64,000 nucleotides of DNA from JAICXG01 sp963801255 (GCA_963801255.1 CAWDEC010000008.1:372001-436000), one strand, 5' to 3'; positions 17,389 through 26,972 are shown, counted from the first letter of the stretch. Notes: a model not told the origin generated them from the sequence alone. Translations and numbers: made by a program.

Positions 17389-18935
17389 GTATTTTTCATA
17401 ATGAGAGTGAGATCGACCCAGCGGCCTTTCGCCATGTCAAAGCCGTGGGTGCTAAACTTTCGATAGCCAATCGGCAGCACGGGGTAAAGCTTCTCCGCCA
17501 CCGCGCTTGGCAGCACGACGAAGTGCGGGCCTGCGCTGGCGAGGAAGGGTGGGATCTGGTCTGGCTGCAAGGTAGCCACGTCGCGATTTTCTTCCCGGTT
17601 ATAGCGCAGAAAGCCCCGAACTCGACTGCGGAAAAGCCAGACCAGACTCGGCGCGTCAAAATCGTAGGCCGCAAAGTCCATCTCTGGCTGCAGGTAAGGC
17701 TCGGCTTTTTCGAAAAGCGCCGCGGACGGAAAATAGGGCGCCATTGCCGGGAAACCGACCAGGGCCACCCCTAGCATCACCGTCGCGGTCGCTCCTGCCG
17801 TCCAAAGCAAAATACGCTCACCTCCTCTCGTCCTGAGCAAATGCCTAACGAATAAGAGCGCAAGCAGCGGAAACGCCGGCAGGATATAATGCGGCAGTTT
17901 TGTTTTCACCACGCTGAAGACAACCACAATGACCCCGGTGCCCGCGATGAGATAAAGGTCGAGGGTGTCGCGCTTTTGCCAGAGGCGGCGCGCCAACCAC
18001 GGCAGCCCGATCGACCAGGGTGCAAAGGTGAGGAAGATCGTGACAAAATAAAACGGCAGCGAGGCAAGCGCGGAGAGAATGGAAGCTCCACCGTGTCCCT
18101 GCATTGTCCCGAAGGAGCGGCCAATCACATGCCGACCCAGTCCGATCGAAAGAAACTCACCATGAGTTTGCCGCAGCGCCGGCACACCCCAGAGAGCGAC
18201 CAGTCCCAGCGTGAGCAGAATTCCCCTAACGAATAAAAAACGTCGGGCAAGATCCGGCACCGGCCGGCAGAAGCGAAAAGCGGCCACCGTACCTAACGGC
18301 ATCCAGGCAATCGGTCCCTTGGCCAGGAACCCAAGCGCGAGCGAAAGATAGAAAATCCACCACCACTTGCGCAGACCCTTTGGCCTGACGACCGCGCTGC
18401 GCCAGCTCCCGGCAAAGCGATCGCGCAATAATTCATAACCCGCCCACTGCGCCAGAGTCATGAAAAGGACGAGCCACATATCTGCCACTGCGGCTTTGGC
18501 GTGCACAAAAGTTTGTACGCAAAGCGTGAAGACGAGCGCTGCCCAAAACCCGAGGCGCCTGCTGCCAAGCCGTCGGCCCCAGGAGAAAATCACCACCGCA
18601 GTTAAGGCTGCCGCGACCGCGGAAGGAAACCGCGCCGCGAACGGGTCCTCACCGAAAAGGTAATAACTCCCCACCTGCGCCCAATAAGTCAGCGGTGGTT
18701 TGTCGAAGCGGAAACGGTCGTTGAAGAACGGTACGACAAAGTCGCGGCGTTCGATCATTTCCCGGGAAGCCTCGGCGAAGCGCGGCTCGTCACGGTCGAC
18801 CAGAGGCAGTAACCAGGTGCCGGCGAGATGAAAAAGCAAACACCCACAGAAGAGCGCGAGGAAATTGCGAGTTGCAGGTTGCAAGAGAGCGATTGAAAGA
18901 TGGCGAGAGCCGAAACTCAACCGGCAATTTCTCAA
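17385..18935 (-). CDS. ArnT/PMT-like membrane glycosyltransferase
   Basis: A 516-residue GT83/PMT-type enzyme that moves a sugar from a polyprenyl carrier to a lipid or protein on the periplasmic side. Signature residues are in the first loop, VDRDEPRFAEASREM, and in RFDKPPLTYW, followed by about ten to twelve membrane segments. The start is a TTG at 18935, chosen because no ATG fits; a downstream TTG near 18893 is possible. It starts on the same base as the divergent PAP2 gene. ArnT itself adds aminoarabinose to lipid A, but that activity is not proven here. Confidence 0.85.
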   Translation of the reverse strand: MRNCRLSFGSRHLSIALLQPATRNFLALFCGCLLFHLAGTWLLPLVDRDEPRFAEASREMIERRDFVVPFFNDRFRFDKPPLTYWAQVGSYYLFGEDPFAARFPSAVAAALTAVVIFSWGRRLGSRRLGFWAALVFTLCVQTFVHAKAAVADMWLVLFMTLAQWAGYELLRDRFAGSWRSAVVRPKGLRKWWWIFYLSLALGFLAKGPIAWMPLGTVAAFRFCRPVPDLARRFLFVRGILLTLGLVALWGVPALRQTHGEFLSIGLGRHVIGRSFGTMQGHGGASILSALASLPFYFVTIFLTFAPWSIGLPWLARRLWQKRDTLDLYLIAGTGVIVVVFSVVKTKLPHYILPAFPLLALLFVRHLLRTRGGERILLWTAGATATVMLGVALVGFPAMAPYFPSAALFEKAEPYLQPEMDFAAYDFDAPSLVWLFRSRVRGFLRYNREENRDVATLQPDQIPPFLASAGPHFVVLPSAVAEKLYPVLPIGYRKFSTHGFDMAKGRWVDLTLIMKNT

Positions 18936-19559
18936 TGCAAAAAATTGCGCCGGCCTGGAAATGGTTGCTCATCATTTGCCTCGCGCTTGGTGCGATCATG
19001 CTCGCCTTTCATTTCGACTCAGCGTTGAGCCATTGGGTCGCGCAACATTCCAACCGCACCGCCAAGATGGTGATGCGGAACGTGAGCCGCTATGGCGATT
19101 GGCCGGAGCACATCATCGCCGGGCTGCTCGTCGTCGCGATCGCGGCCCTGCGCGGCAACAAACGCTGGGTGCAGATTGGCCTAACGATGATTATTGCCTG
19201 CGCGCTGGCGGGAATCGCGGCCCGCGGAATCAAGATCGCGTCCGGTCGCGCTCGACCCTCAGTCAAACAGGAGCTTGGGCTGGAACGGGCCTCATCTCAG
19301 CCCGAAATATAATTCCTTCCCGAGTGGCCACACCGCAGCGACAACCGCTTTTTTTGGCGTTCTCTTTTTTGCTAACCGACGACTCGCGCTTGCGCTCCTC
19401 CCGATTCCTTTGCTCATCGCGGCTTCGCGCATTTATGTCGCGGCACATTATCTGTCGGACGTGGTTTGCGCAGCGATTCTTGGGATCTTCTGCGCCTGGC
19501 TTTGCGCTCGGGCGATGCTCGGCCACGGGGCGCGAAGCGCGGCCAGAGGTCACAGCTAG
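18935..19559 (+). pseudogene. PAP2-family phosphatase (frameshifted)
   Basis: Membrane phosphatidic-acid phosphatase type 2 protein, acting on lipid phosphates such as undecaprenyl pyrophosphate. All three catalytic motifs are present but split over two frames: K-ASGRARPS in the first, then SFPSGHTAAT and SRIYVAAHYLSDV in the second. Removing one G from the run at 19277-19279 joins them as QELGWNGPHLSP. The restored protein is about 207 residues with five or six membrane helices. A lipid-phosphate phosphatase beside an ArnT-like transferase is a sensible pairing. The single extra base may be a sequencing error. Confidence 0.8.
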
Positions 19560-19600
19560 ACTGGCAGCGTCTGTTCCCAGCTATTGAAGATTGTAGATTT

Positions 19601-20023
19601 CTACGAGGGCAGCAACGTTGCCGTATGCGAGGTCCGGGCCTCTTTGAGGCTGCCGACGGCTGTCCAAGTTTCAATGGAAGGATCGAAAAGCTCCGCCGTC
19701 GGTGTAGAAAAAAATCCGTTCCAGTTGCCTCCGGCAACGAGGACAGTTCCATCGTTTAGCAAAGTAGCGGAATGCTATTGGCGACCGGAGTTCGTGCCAC
19801 CAGTCAAGGTCCATGTGCCCGTAGTGGGGTCGAAGAGTTCCGCGCTTGTTAACCCTGAGCCATCGCCTCCTTCGACGAGCACCTTGCCGTCAGTCAGAAG
19901 CGTCGCAGCATGGCCTTCGCGGGCGAACGTCATGCTCCCACTGCTTTCGAAGTGATCTAAACCCGCCTGGCATGGCCTGACGAAGACGAGCGCCACGAAA
20001 GCGATTGAAAGGCCAAGACGCAT
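19601..20023 (-). pseudogene. Truncated Kelch/galactose-oxidase-like repeat protein
   Basis: From the ATG at 20023 there is a signal peptide (LGLSIAFVALVFVRPCQA) and two Kelch-like units (ATLLTDGKVLVEGG; AELFDPTTGTWTLTGG, then ATLLNDGTVLVAGG). The frame is broken by an in-frame TAG at 19775-19777 between NSGRQ and HSATLL, then ends at a second TAG (19601-19603) in the middle of a third repeat. This break is a nonsense codon, unlike the single-base insertions elsewhere. The gene is a decayed relative of the intact Kelch gene at 31108-32226. Confidence 0.65.
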
Positions 20024-20162
20024 GATCCCGGCTATGTCTGAGCGCGAACGCAGGTGCGGTATTTGTCCCGTAAAGAGGAATCGATTCATGCAGAGCCACA
20101 GCTTAATTTCGCGAAGGTGGTGGTCGATTGTGATCAGACTAGCGTTCAGTTCGTTAGTGTCG

Positions 20163-20250
20163 TGGCGGAGAGGGTGGGATTCGAACCCACGAGGGCTTGC
20201 GCCCTGCCGGTTTTCAAGACCGGAGCCATCAACCACTCGACCACCTCTCC
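20163..20250 (-). tRNA. tRNA-Ser (anticodon TGA)
   Basis: Class II tRNA with a long variable arm. Acceptor GGAGAGG pairs with CCTCTCC, anticodon arm CCGGT-CTTGAAA-ACCGG carries TGA, variable arm GGGCGCAAGCCC, T-arm GTGGG-TTCGAAT-CCCAC, and an encoded CCA at the 3' end (20163-20165). Confidence 0.96.
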
Positions 20251-20300
20251 CTAAAAAATGGCGGGGCTATTTGTAATACGATCCGCGGCATGCAGCAAGA

Positions 20301-20331
20301 TCGTTAGGCAAGTCAGCTCACCGCCTAACGA
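20301..20331. terminator. Inverted pair of the dispersed 9-mer downstream of gltX
   Basis: TCGTTAGGC (20301-20309) and GCCTAACGA (20323-20331) form a perfect 9-bp stem with a 13-base loop, 11 bases after the gltX stop. There is no T-run on the minus strand. The arrangement copies the way Neisseria and Haemophilus place inverted uptake sequences as transcription terminators (known for those genera; inferred here). Confidence 0.6.
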
Positions 20332-20341
20332 GTAAGCACTC

Positions 20342-21673
20342 TCAATCCTGAATTGCCTGGAGCGCTTGATCCATTCTCGCGAGTACTTTCCCGCGTCCCA
20401 GAATCTCCAGCAGATGATAAAGACTTGGCCCGGCGTTGCTTCCGGTCACGGCAAGACGCGTCGGGTGGACGAGCGCGGCGGGCTTGAGACCGAGTTCCGT
20501 TGCGGTTGTTTTCAACGCCGCCTCAATCGAGATGGCGTCGAAATTTTCCAACTCGGCAAACGTGTCGCGCAGCTTTTGCAGACGCGGTTTGTTCTCAGGA
20601 ATGAAATGCTTCGTCACGCCTTCGGCCTGATATTTGATCTCGTCCGTAAAATAGAACCCGCCGTAAGCCGGCAGTTCGGCGAAGATGCGGAACTTTCCTT
20701 TGCAGGTATCGAGCGCGGCGCGCACGTACTCGTCCGGAAATTTTGTCAGATCGAAACCGGCCTTGGTGAGCGCGATGCGCGCCAGGGCATGAAAACGTTC
20801 GTCCGATAGCTCGCGCAGATATTCGCCATTCAGCCAGGTGCATTTCGTGAGATCGAAGATCGCGCTTTTGTGATTGACCTTTTCCAGCTCGAACAGCCTA
20901 ACGACTTCGTCGATCGCGAGTTTTTCCCGGTCGTCCTTCGGCGACCAACCGAGGAGACAGAGATAATTGCGGACACCCTCCGGGAGATATCCATCCTCGA
21001 TGTAGGTCGTGATACTCGATCCCAGGTCGCGCTTGCTCATCTTCGAGCCGTCGTGGTTGAGGATGAGCGGTATGTGCGCGAAACGCGGCGGCTCCGCTCC
21101 GAGGGTACGATAAAGCTCGATGTGTTTCGGCGTGTTCGAGAGATGATCGTCGCCGCGAATGACGTGGCTGATCTTCATCTCGATGTCGTCCACCACATTG
21201 ACGAAATGGAAAATCCAGGAGCCGTCCGGTCGACGCAGAGTCATATCGGGATGGGTTTCCGGATTCGTCAGGTCAAAATCGATTTTGCCGCAGATGATGT
21301 CGTCCACCACCACATGCTCGCGCGGCGAGCGAAAACGAATGGCGCCCTGTTCTTCAAAGGTATGGCCATCGCCGCTCAGCTTCGCCAGGTGGCGCTCGTA
21401 GATTTCGTTGCGCTCGCTTTGGAAATAAGGACCGAAATCGCCGCCCACCTTCGGACCTTCATCCCAATCGAGACCCAGCCAGCGCAATCCGTCGTAAATG
21501 GCTTGCGTCGCTTCGGCGGTATTTCGCGAACGATCGGTGTCTTCGATCCGCAGAACAAACGTGCCGCCGGTGTGGCGCGCGAAGAGCCAGTTGAAGAGCG
21601 CGGTGCGAGCGCCGCCAATGTGCAGATAGCCAGTGGGCGAAGGTGCAAAACGAACACGAACATCCGACGCCAT
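20342..21673 (-). CDS. gltX: Glutamyl-tRNA synthetase
   Basis: Class I synthetase that charges tRNA-Glu. The 443-residue length is normal to slightly short. Visible: RFAPSPTGYLHIGGARTALF with the HIGH-type motif near residue 18, the RIEDTDRSR block, IRGDDHLSNTPKHI, and the KMSKR form of the KMSKS motif near residue 232. The C-terminal half is the helical anticodon-binding domain. It lies six bases after glnS, so the two form an operon. The paired 9-mers after its stop may end the transcript. Confidence 0.96.
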   Translation of the reverse strand: MASDVRVRFAPSPTGYLHIGGARTALFNWLFARHTGGTFVLRIEDTDRSRNTAEATQAIYDGLRWLGLDWDEGPKVGGDFGPYFQSERNEIYERHLAKLSGDGHTFEEQGAIRFRSPREHVVVDDIICGKIDFDLTNPETHPDMTLRRPDGSWIFHFVNVVDDIEMKISHVIRGDDHLSNTPKHIELYRTLGAEPPRFAHIPLILNHDGSKMSKRDLGSSITTYIEDGYLPEGVRNYLCLLGWSPKDDREKLAIDEVVRLFELEKVNHKSAIFDLTKCTWLNGEYLRELSDERFHALARIALTKAGFDLTKFPDEYVRAALDTCKGKFRIFAELPAYGGFYFTDEIKYQAEGVTKHFIPENKPRLQKLRDTFAELENFDAISIEAALKTTATELGLKPAALVHPTRLAVTGSNAGPSLYHLLEILGRGKVLARMDQALQAIQD

Positions 21674-21679
21674 ATTTCG

Positions 21680-23371
21680 TCAGGCTTTCTTCACTTCCTT
21701 CGCCCAGGTATCGCGCAAAGCGATGGTGCGATTGAAAACTAGTTCGTTAGGCCGCGAAGCGGAATCGAGCGCGAAATAGCCGAGTCGCTCGAATTGATAA
21801 CGCAGTTCTGGCCTGGCTTCGCCTAACGACGGCTCGCATTTGGCCCGGACGACTTCGAGCGAGTTTGGATTGATGAAGGACTTGAAGTCGCCCTGCGCGT
21901 CGGGCTCCGGCACGGTGAAAAGTCGATCGTAAAGTCGCACCTCAGCCTCGATCGCCTGCGGCGCGCTCACCCAATGGATGGTGCCCTTGATTTTGCGATG
22001 AGAGGTCGCGCCACCGGTTTTGCTTTCCAGGTCGGCGGTGCACCGCAATTCAACCACTTCGCCTAACGAGTTCTTAATCACTTCCTCGCACTTGATGATG
22101 TAGGCGTACTTTAGCCGCACTTCGGCGCCGGGCTTGAGTCGAAAATATTTTGGCGGCGGCGTCTCCATGAAATCGGCTCGGTCGATAAACAGCTCGCGAC
22201 TGAATGGCACCTTCCGTTTTCCGCTCGCCGCATCCTCAGGATTGTTGACTGCCTCCAGCTCTTCCGTTTTCCCCTCGGGATAATTGCTGATCACGACCTT
22301 GAGCGGATGCAGCACCGCCATTCGCCGCAGCGCCACGCGATTGAACTCGTCACGCATTGCGTGCTCGAGCGCGCCGACTTCGGTGAGCGACGGATATTTT
22401 GTGATTCCAATACGGTAAGCGAAATCACGCAAGACACTTGGCGTGACGCCACGCCGGCGCATGCCGGAAATGGTAGGCAACCGCGGATCGTCCCAGCCAT
22501 TGACGGTGCCTTCATCGACAAGCTGCTTGAGCTTGCGTTTACTCATCACCGTGTAGGTGAGATTCAGCCGCGCGAACTCATACTGATGCGGCAGCTGCCG
22601 CGGCAATTCGAGCGCCTGCAACACCCAATCGTAAAGCGGGCGATGCACTTCGAATTCGAGCGTGCAAAGCGAGTGGCTGATGCCCTCAAGATAATCGCTT
22701 TGTCCATGGGCAAAGTCGTAGGTCGGGTAGATGGACCACTTGTCGCCGGTGTGATGATGCGCGGCGTGCCGAATGCGATAGAGCACTGGATCGCGCAGCC
22801 AGACGTTAGGCGCCTGCATGTCGATCCTGGCGCGCAACGTCCGCGCGCCATCGGGGAACTCACCCGCTTTCATGCGCCGAAGGAGATCGAGGTTTTCTTC
22901 GACGGAGCGATTCCGAAACGGTCCGTCTTTGCCCAATCGGCGAAATTCGTCCGTCTGTTCCGGCGTCATGTCGCAAACGTACGCTTTGCCCTTTTGCACC
23001 AGCTGTTCGGCGAACTCATAGAGTTGGTCGAAATAATCGGAGGCGAAGAATGGAGTGCCGCCGGATTTCAGCCCGATGTTTTTGTCCGCCCAGCCGTCGA
23101 TCAGCCAATGAATGTCGGCCATGATCGAGTCGACATATTCCGTCTCTTCCTTTGTCGGGTTGGTATCGTCCATCCGCACGTTGCAGGTGCCGCCGAACTC
23201 GCGCGCGATGCCAAAGTTGAGGCAAATTGCCTTGCAATGGCCGATGTGAAGGTAGCCGTTAGGCTCGGGCGGAAAGCGCGTGTGAATTTCCGTGCGCTTT
23301 CCGCTGCGCAGATCTTCTGCCACGATATCGCGAATGAAATCGGACGGCTGGTGCTGGACTGGTTCAGACAT
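21680..23371 (-). CDS. glnS: Glutaminyl-tRNA synthetase
   Basis: Charges tRNA-Gln directly. The 563-residue protein has the class I motifs RFPPEPNGYLHIGHCKAICL (HIGH) near residue 40 and VMSKRKL (KMSKS) near residue 270, plus RMDDTNPTKEE and the GWDDPRLPTI segment. The C-terminal two-barrel anticodon domain follows. Six copies of the dispersed 8-mer lie in or beside this gene and gltX. Having a real GlnRS means Gln-tRNA need not be made by the GatCAB transamidation route. Confidence 0.96.
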   Translation of the reverse strand: MSEPVQHQPSDFIRDIVAEDLRSGKRTEIHTRFPPEPNGYLHIGHCKAICLNFGIAREFGGTCNVRMDDTNPTKEETEYVDSIMADIHWLIDGWADKNIGLKSGGTPFFASDYFDQLYEFAEQLVQKGKAYVCDMTPEQTDEFRRLGKDGPFRNRSVEENLDLLRRMKAGEFPDGARTLRARIDMQAPNVWLRDPVLYRIRHAAHHHTGDKWSIYPTYDFAHGQSDYLEGISHSLCTLEFEVHRPLYDWVLQALELPRQLPHQYEFARLNLTYTVMSKRKLKQLVDEGTVNGWDDPRLPTISGMRRRGVTPSVLRDFAYRIGITKYPSLTEVGALEHAMRDEFNRVALRRMAVLHPLKVVISNYPEGKTEELEAVNNPEDAASGKRKVPFSRELFIDRADFMETPPPKYFRLKPGAEVRLKYAYIIKCEEVIKNSLGEVVELRCTADLESKTGGATSHRKIKGTIHWVSAPQAIEAEVRLYDRLFTVPEPDAQGDFKSFINPNSLEVVRAKCEPSLGEARPELRYQFERLGYFALDSASRPNELVFNRTIALRDTWAKEVKKA

Positions 23372-23428
23372 GCAACGGCGCGACGGTAACCATTCTGCGC
23401 GATCTTGTCATCCCATGGCGGGAAACGG

Positions 23429-24344
23429 ATGAAGACGATCTACGAGCTAAATGATCTTCGCCGTTGGATGGATGAAGAGGGTGAAACCGCGCCGCCTACC
23501 CGGCTTGGCGTATTGGGCGACCCGGTGGCGCATTCCCTTTCGCCCGAAGATGCAAAATGCTGCACTGAAAGACTGCGGACTCGACCTGCGCTACGCCGCT
23601 TTTCGGATTACCCCTGACGAACTCAAGGAAGCTCTCGAATTATTGCAGCAACTCGAGTTCGTCGGGATCAACCTCACCGTTCCGCACAAGATCGCCGCGC
23701 TTTCCCTGGTCGATGAAGTTGACGAGCGGACGCGTAGAATCGGCGCGATCAACACCATCGCTTTTCGCGGAGGAAAGTCGTTCGGCTGGAACACCGATGG
23801 GCCTGCTTTTGCCCGCGCGATCCGGGAGGAGTTCTCAGTCGACCTGCGCGACCTGCGTGTGCTGCTTCTCGGTGCGGGCGGCGCGGGTCGCGCTCTGGCC
23901 TGGCAATGCGCCTTCGAAAATTGTGAACGACTGGTGCTGGTTAACCGCACTTTTGAAAAAGCTCAGGCGCTCGCTCACGAGTTGGGAAGTTATTTTAGCG
24001 GTCCGCGCGTGCTCGGCCCTGAGGCGCGCCTGGAAGCAGTGCCTTGGAACGAGGCGGCGCTTCGCCAGCAGATCGCCCGCACCGATCTCGTGGTAAACGC
24101 GACGACTCTCGGTCTCAAACATTCCGATCCCGCTGCCGTGCCCTATTCGCTTCTCGCGCCGCACCTCATGATTTATGACCTGATTTACCGAAACACCGCC
24201 CTTCTGGCTGCGGCACAGCAAACCGGCGCGCGAGGCGCGAACGGCCTGACGATGCTCCTGGATCAGGGCGCGCTCGCCTTCGAGCTTTGGTTTGATCGCC
24301 CTGCGCCGCGTTCTGCGATGAAGGCCGCTCTCGCCAGCCTGTAG
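23429..24344 (+). pseudogene. aroE: Shikimate dehydrogenase (frameshifted)
   Basis: Reduces 3-dehydroshikimate with NADPH in aromatic amino acid synthesis. The start MKTIYELNDLRRW and substrate motif VAHSLSP are in one frame; the rest (PKMQNAALKDCGLDL onward) is in another. Removing one C from the CCC at 23543-23545 gives the normal HSLSPKMQN block. The remainder is complete: NLTVPHK with the catalytic Lys, GAINT, NTDGPAF with the catalytic Asp, GAGGAGRALA for NADP, VNRTFEKA, and a C-terminal GLTMLLDQGALAFELW. Since every conserved residue survives, an extra base from sequencing is likelier than gene death. The restored length is about 305 residues. Confidence 0.88.
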
Positions 24345-24355
24345 CGATTGGTTCG

Positions 24356-25072
24356 TTAGGCCAAACCCAGGCAGGCTTGACGAGAAAACATCACCCTTTG
24401 TCCCTCGACCTCCGCACCGCGCTCCACAAAGAAGCGTTCCAGTTCCTCGCTGTAATGGCGCCCATCATCCTCGCGATTGAAACTGAGCCAAACGTGGCCA
24501 CGCGACGTGAGATGCTTGCTGAGATCCTCGAGGAAGAATTTCCATTCCTCCACTCCCCAGAGGCCCGGTGTTTTATGGCCGTTAAAGCAAATCATGAAAG
24601 CTGTGATGAGATCGAATTGCTGGCGCAGTTGCGGCAGTTGAACAAACGGCTGCACCCGCCAAATGACGCGCTTGAGACCAAACAGGCCAATCATTTCACC
24701 GAACATCGGTACTTCGTCGATATCCAAACCAAGAACGTCGTGCCCGAGATACTTGGCGATAAAAAGGAAGTAACCTGCGCCACAACCCAGATCGAGAATG
24801 CTCTTGCGAGATCCAGCGTCGAGACCCAGAGACCGGATGCGTCGCAGGTTCTTGTCCATCCACTTTGGGAGGTCGAGGTATTTCGGCCATCCGCTGCTCG
24901 AAAGATCGCGCGGATTTCTGCGCCGAATGTCTTCGAAGGCTTCTGAGTCGATCGTCCCAATAAGCGTCGCCGGATCCAGATCGATTCCGCGATGGCGAAC
25001 AAACAAGTGCCTCCCGGCGCTTGTGAGAGCCTTACCGTTTGTCAGTTTGCCGACCTTTTCTACCAGACGCAT
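24356..25072 (-). CDS. SAM-dependent methyltransferase
   Basis: A 238-residue class I methyltransferase. The SAM-binding motif I is ILDLGCGAGYFLFIAKYLG near residue 92, followed by an acidic motif II in LGLDIDEVPM. Later segments (FDLITAFMICFNGH; LEDLSKHLTSRGHVWLSFN) fit motifs III to IV. The target is not evident. It is convergent with aroE, 11 bases apart; its stop overlaps a copy of the dispersed 8-mer (24354-24361), where GCC TAA supplies the terminal Ala and stop. Confidence 0.8.
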   Translation of the reverse strand: MRLVEKVGKLTNGKALTSAGRHLFVRHRGIDLDPATLIGTIDSEAFEDIRRRNPRDLSSSGWPKYLDLPKWMDKNLRRIRSLGLDAGSRKSILDLGCGAGYFLFIAKYLGHDVLGLDIDEVPMFGEMIGLFGLKRVIWRVQPFVQLPQLRQQFDLITAFMICFNGHKTPGLWGVEEWKFFLEDLSKHLTSRGHVWLSFNREDDGRHYSEELERFFVERGAEVEGQRVMFSRQACLGLA

Positions 25073-25153
25073 GTTTCAAATTCTCTTTCTTTGGCTCTTT
25101 GACTCCCTGAGCGAGCCTAAGGTTTCATCAGTCGCAATGTCGTAATTGGATTG

Positions 25154-25933
25154 TCACGATGGTGTTGTTATCTCGCCGAAATCCTCCGGCCGAGTCAACG
25201 GCGGGCGGCGCAAAAGCTTGCACACGTTTTCGCGGAGTCGATCTCGACCTTGGGCGGCGCGGCAACGACGGAGCACGTGCCCATAGTTTTCCGCTCCTCG
25301 TTCGAAACAGGCAAGCGTCGCACCGTAGGCGAAACGTAAGCCCGAGGAAACGATCGCGGGTAAAGCTCTGGGCGAATCTAACATCGCATAGCGCTCCACC
25401 CAACGTGGATCGTCGCTCAGCAGCGCACTCCGCAATTCCCTCTCAAGAAAGCGGCGCGGCGACGAGCCGAGCCAGAGATCGTGGACGAAAACAGCCGCCG
25501 GCAACTCATTGCATAAAAGACGAAAGGCCAGCTTCAGAGCGCGAAAATCCTTCGGTCCATCGATCAGGACCACGTCTCCGGCTTCGACCATCTTCGGCAG
25601 CAGTTCGATCGAATCGCCAAATCGGCTTTCGACATTTTCACAATCGCGCAGTCTTTCCGCGGCAAGTGCGACATCGGGCGAGTGGGTGTCCGATTCCAGA
25701 CTAACGATCGGGATCTGCGGAAAGAGACGGGAAAGGACGAAAGTGCTTTGTGCGCGAGCCCGGCCGGATTCGACGATGCGTTGCGGTGAAAGCGGTCGAG
25801 CGAGCGCGTAAAAGAAAAACAGCTCGCTGCGGCGGATCCCCTTATGCGCGTGGGTGAGATTGCTTGTTCGCTCCAGGTAGGAAGGGAGAAGCCGCTCCGC
25901 GTCGCCTAACAATTGCTCCCATCGGTTCGTCAT
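25154..25933 (-). CDS. Class I methyltransferase-like protein
   Basis: A 259-residue cytoplasmic protein. The first part is helical; a Rossmann-like core follows: RIVESGRARAQSTFVLSRLF near residue 52, IPIVSLESDTHSPD (motif II-like acidic residues), FGDSIELLP and GDVVLIDGPKDF (motif IV-like). This looks like the Methyltransf_24 or hydroxylase-leader type found beside sugar genes. The glycine-rich loop is reduced (ESGRARAQS), so catalytic competence is unsure. It shares strand with the preceding methyltransferase but is 81 bases away. Confidence 0.6.
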   Translation of the reverse strand: MTNRWEQLLGDAERLLPSYLERTSNLTHAHKGIRRSELFFFYALARPLSPQRIVESGRARAQSTFVLSRLFPQIPIVSLESDTHSPDVALAAERLRDCENVESRFGDSIELLPKMVEAGDVVLIDGPKDFRALKLAFRLLCNELPAAVFVHDLWLGSSPRRFLERELRSALLSDDPRWVERYAMLDSPRALPAIVSSGLRFAYGATLACFERGAENYGHVLRRCRAAQGRDRLRENVCKLLRRPPLTRPEDFGEITTPS

Positions 25934-26024
25934 TAAGATATTCCCTGAATCGAATCACGCGGGTGACGCACTCGCGTTCCGTCGTCATTGACGCACGTCT
26001 TCGTGCACGATACACCGTTGCGGC

Positions 26025-26972
26025 ATGCAGGATCGCCGGGCACGCCACGCGAGCTACGGACCATGGTTGGTAGGTCTGGGCGCTGCCCTCTGGGGCACTG
26101 AGAGCGCATGGCGCATTCCACTAAACAATCTTTTCTCCGCCGAGGTGATCGTTTTTTGGGAGCACGTCCTCATCCTGCTCATGTTTCTCCCGTTGCTGCT
26201 CGTAGGAATAAGAGAGTTGCCGAAAATCGATCGCCGCACCTGGGCTTATCTCATTTTTTCCGGGTTCGCCGGGTCGGCCGTGGGAACGGTTTTTTTCACT
26301 CTCGCGCTCAAGCACGGCAATCCCACCGTGGTCAACGTTGTTCTCAACATCCAGCCCGTCATCTCGACCCTTGCCGCCTGTCTCCTGTTCGGCGATCGGC
26401 TCGCCCCCCGGTTTTACGTTTTCGCCGGCATCGCCGTGATCGCCGGTATTTTTCTATCCGTCGATCACCCCGAACTGATCGGAGTCTCCTTCGAACGCGC
26501 TGGTTTGAATCAAGGCACCGGCTACGCCCTGATTTGCGCTCTCTTTTGGGGACTTTCCACCGTTGCCGGACGCGGGGTTATGACTGGGATGTCTCTTCGT
26601 CTCGCCGCCAGCCTGCGCATCGTTATCGGCCTGGTTTGCATGACGATCATCCTGCTGGTGATGGGCAAAATGAATGCCATGGCACTCTGGCCACCGGCGG
26701 CACATGCCAGCCTGACGACCGCGGTGGGCGCACTTGTTCTCCTCGCCTCTATCTCGGGTGGAATTCCTTTGCTCATTTATTTCGAGGGACTTCGCCTGAC
26801 GAGAGCTTCCACCGCCGGTTATTTTGAGATGATGCAGACACTTGCCGCGGTCTGCATCACGTGGGGTTTCTTCCACGCCGCTTTGCGACCGCATCAAGTC
26901 TTCGCCGGTCTTGTGCTTATGGCAGCGGTCGCGATGGTGCAACACGTGCAGGCTGGGATTATCCAGCCCTAA
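26025..26972 (+). CDS. EamA/DMT-family transporter
   Basis: A 315-residue inner-membrane protein with ten predicted helices as two EamA repeats; first repeat from LVGLGAALWGTESAWR, second from GTGYALICALFWGLSTVAG. Drug/metabolite transporters of this kind export amino acids, nucleotide sugars or drugs. Substrate cannot be told. The start MQDRRARHASYG lies 91 bases after the divergent methyltransferase-like gene, leaving a shared promoter region. Confidence 0.88.
   Translation: MQDRRARHASYGPWLVGLGAALWGTESAWRIPLNNLFSAEVIVFWEHVLILLMFLPLLLVGIRELPKIDRRTWAYLIFSGFAGSAVGTVFFTLALKHGNPTVVNVVLNIQPVISTLAACLLFGDRLAPRFYVFAGIAVIAGIFLSVDHPELIGVSFERAGLNQGTGYALICALFWGLSTVAGRGVMTGMSLRLAASLRIVIGLVCMTIILLVMGKMNAMALWPPAAHASLTTAVGALVLLASISGGIPLLIYFEGLRLTRASTAGYFEMMQTLAAVCITWGFFHAALRPHQVFAGLVLMAAVAMVQHVQAGIIQP

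Noticed and set aside
20870..21742. 290-residue plus-strand frame opposite gltX
   Set aside because: Antisense shadow of a clear synthetase gene.
22307..23389. 360-residue plus-strand frame opposite glnS
   Set aside because: It is antisense to a fully conserved glnS; residues look like low-complexity reverse-strand translation without any domain.
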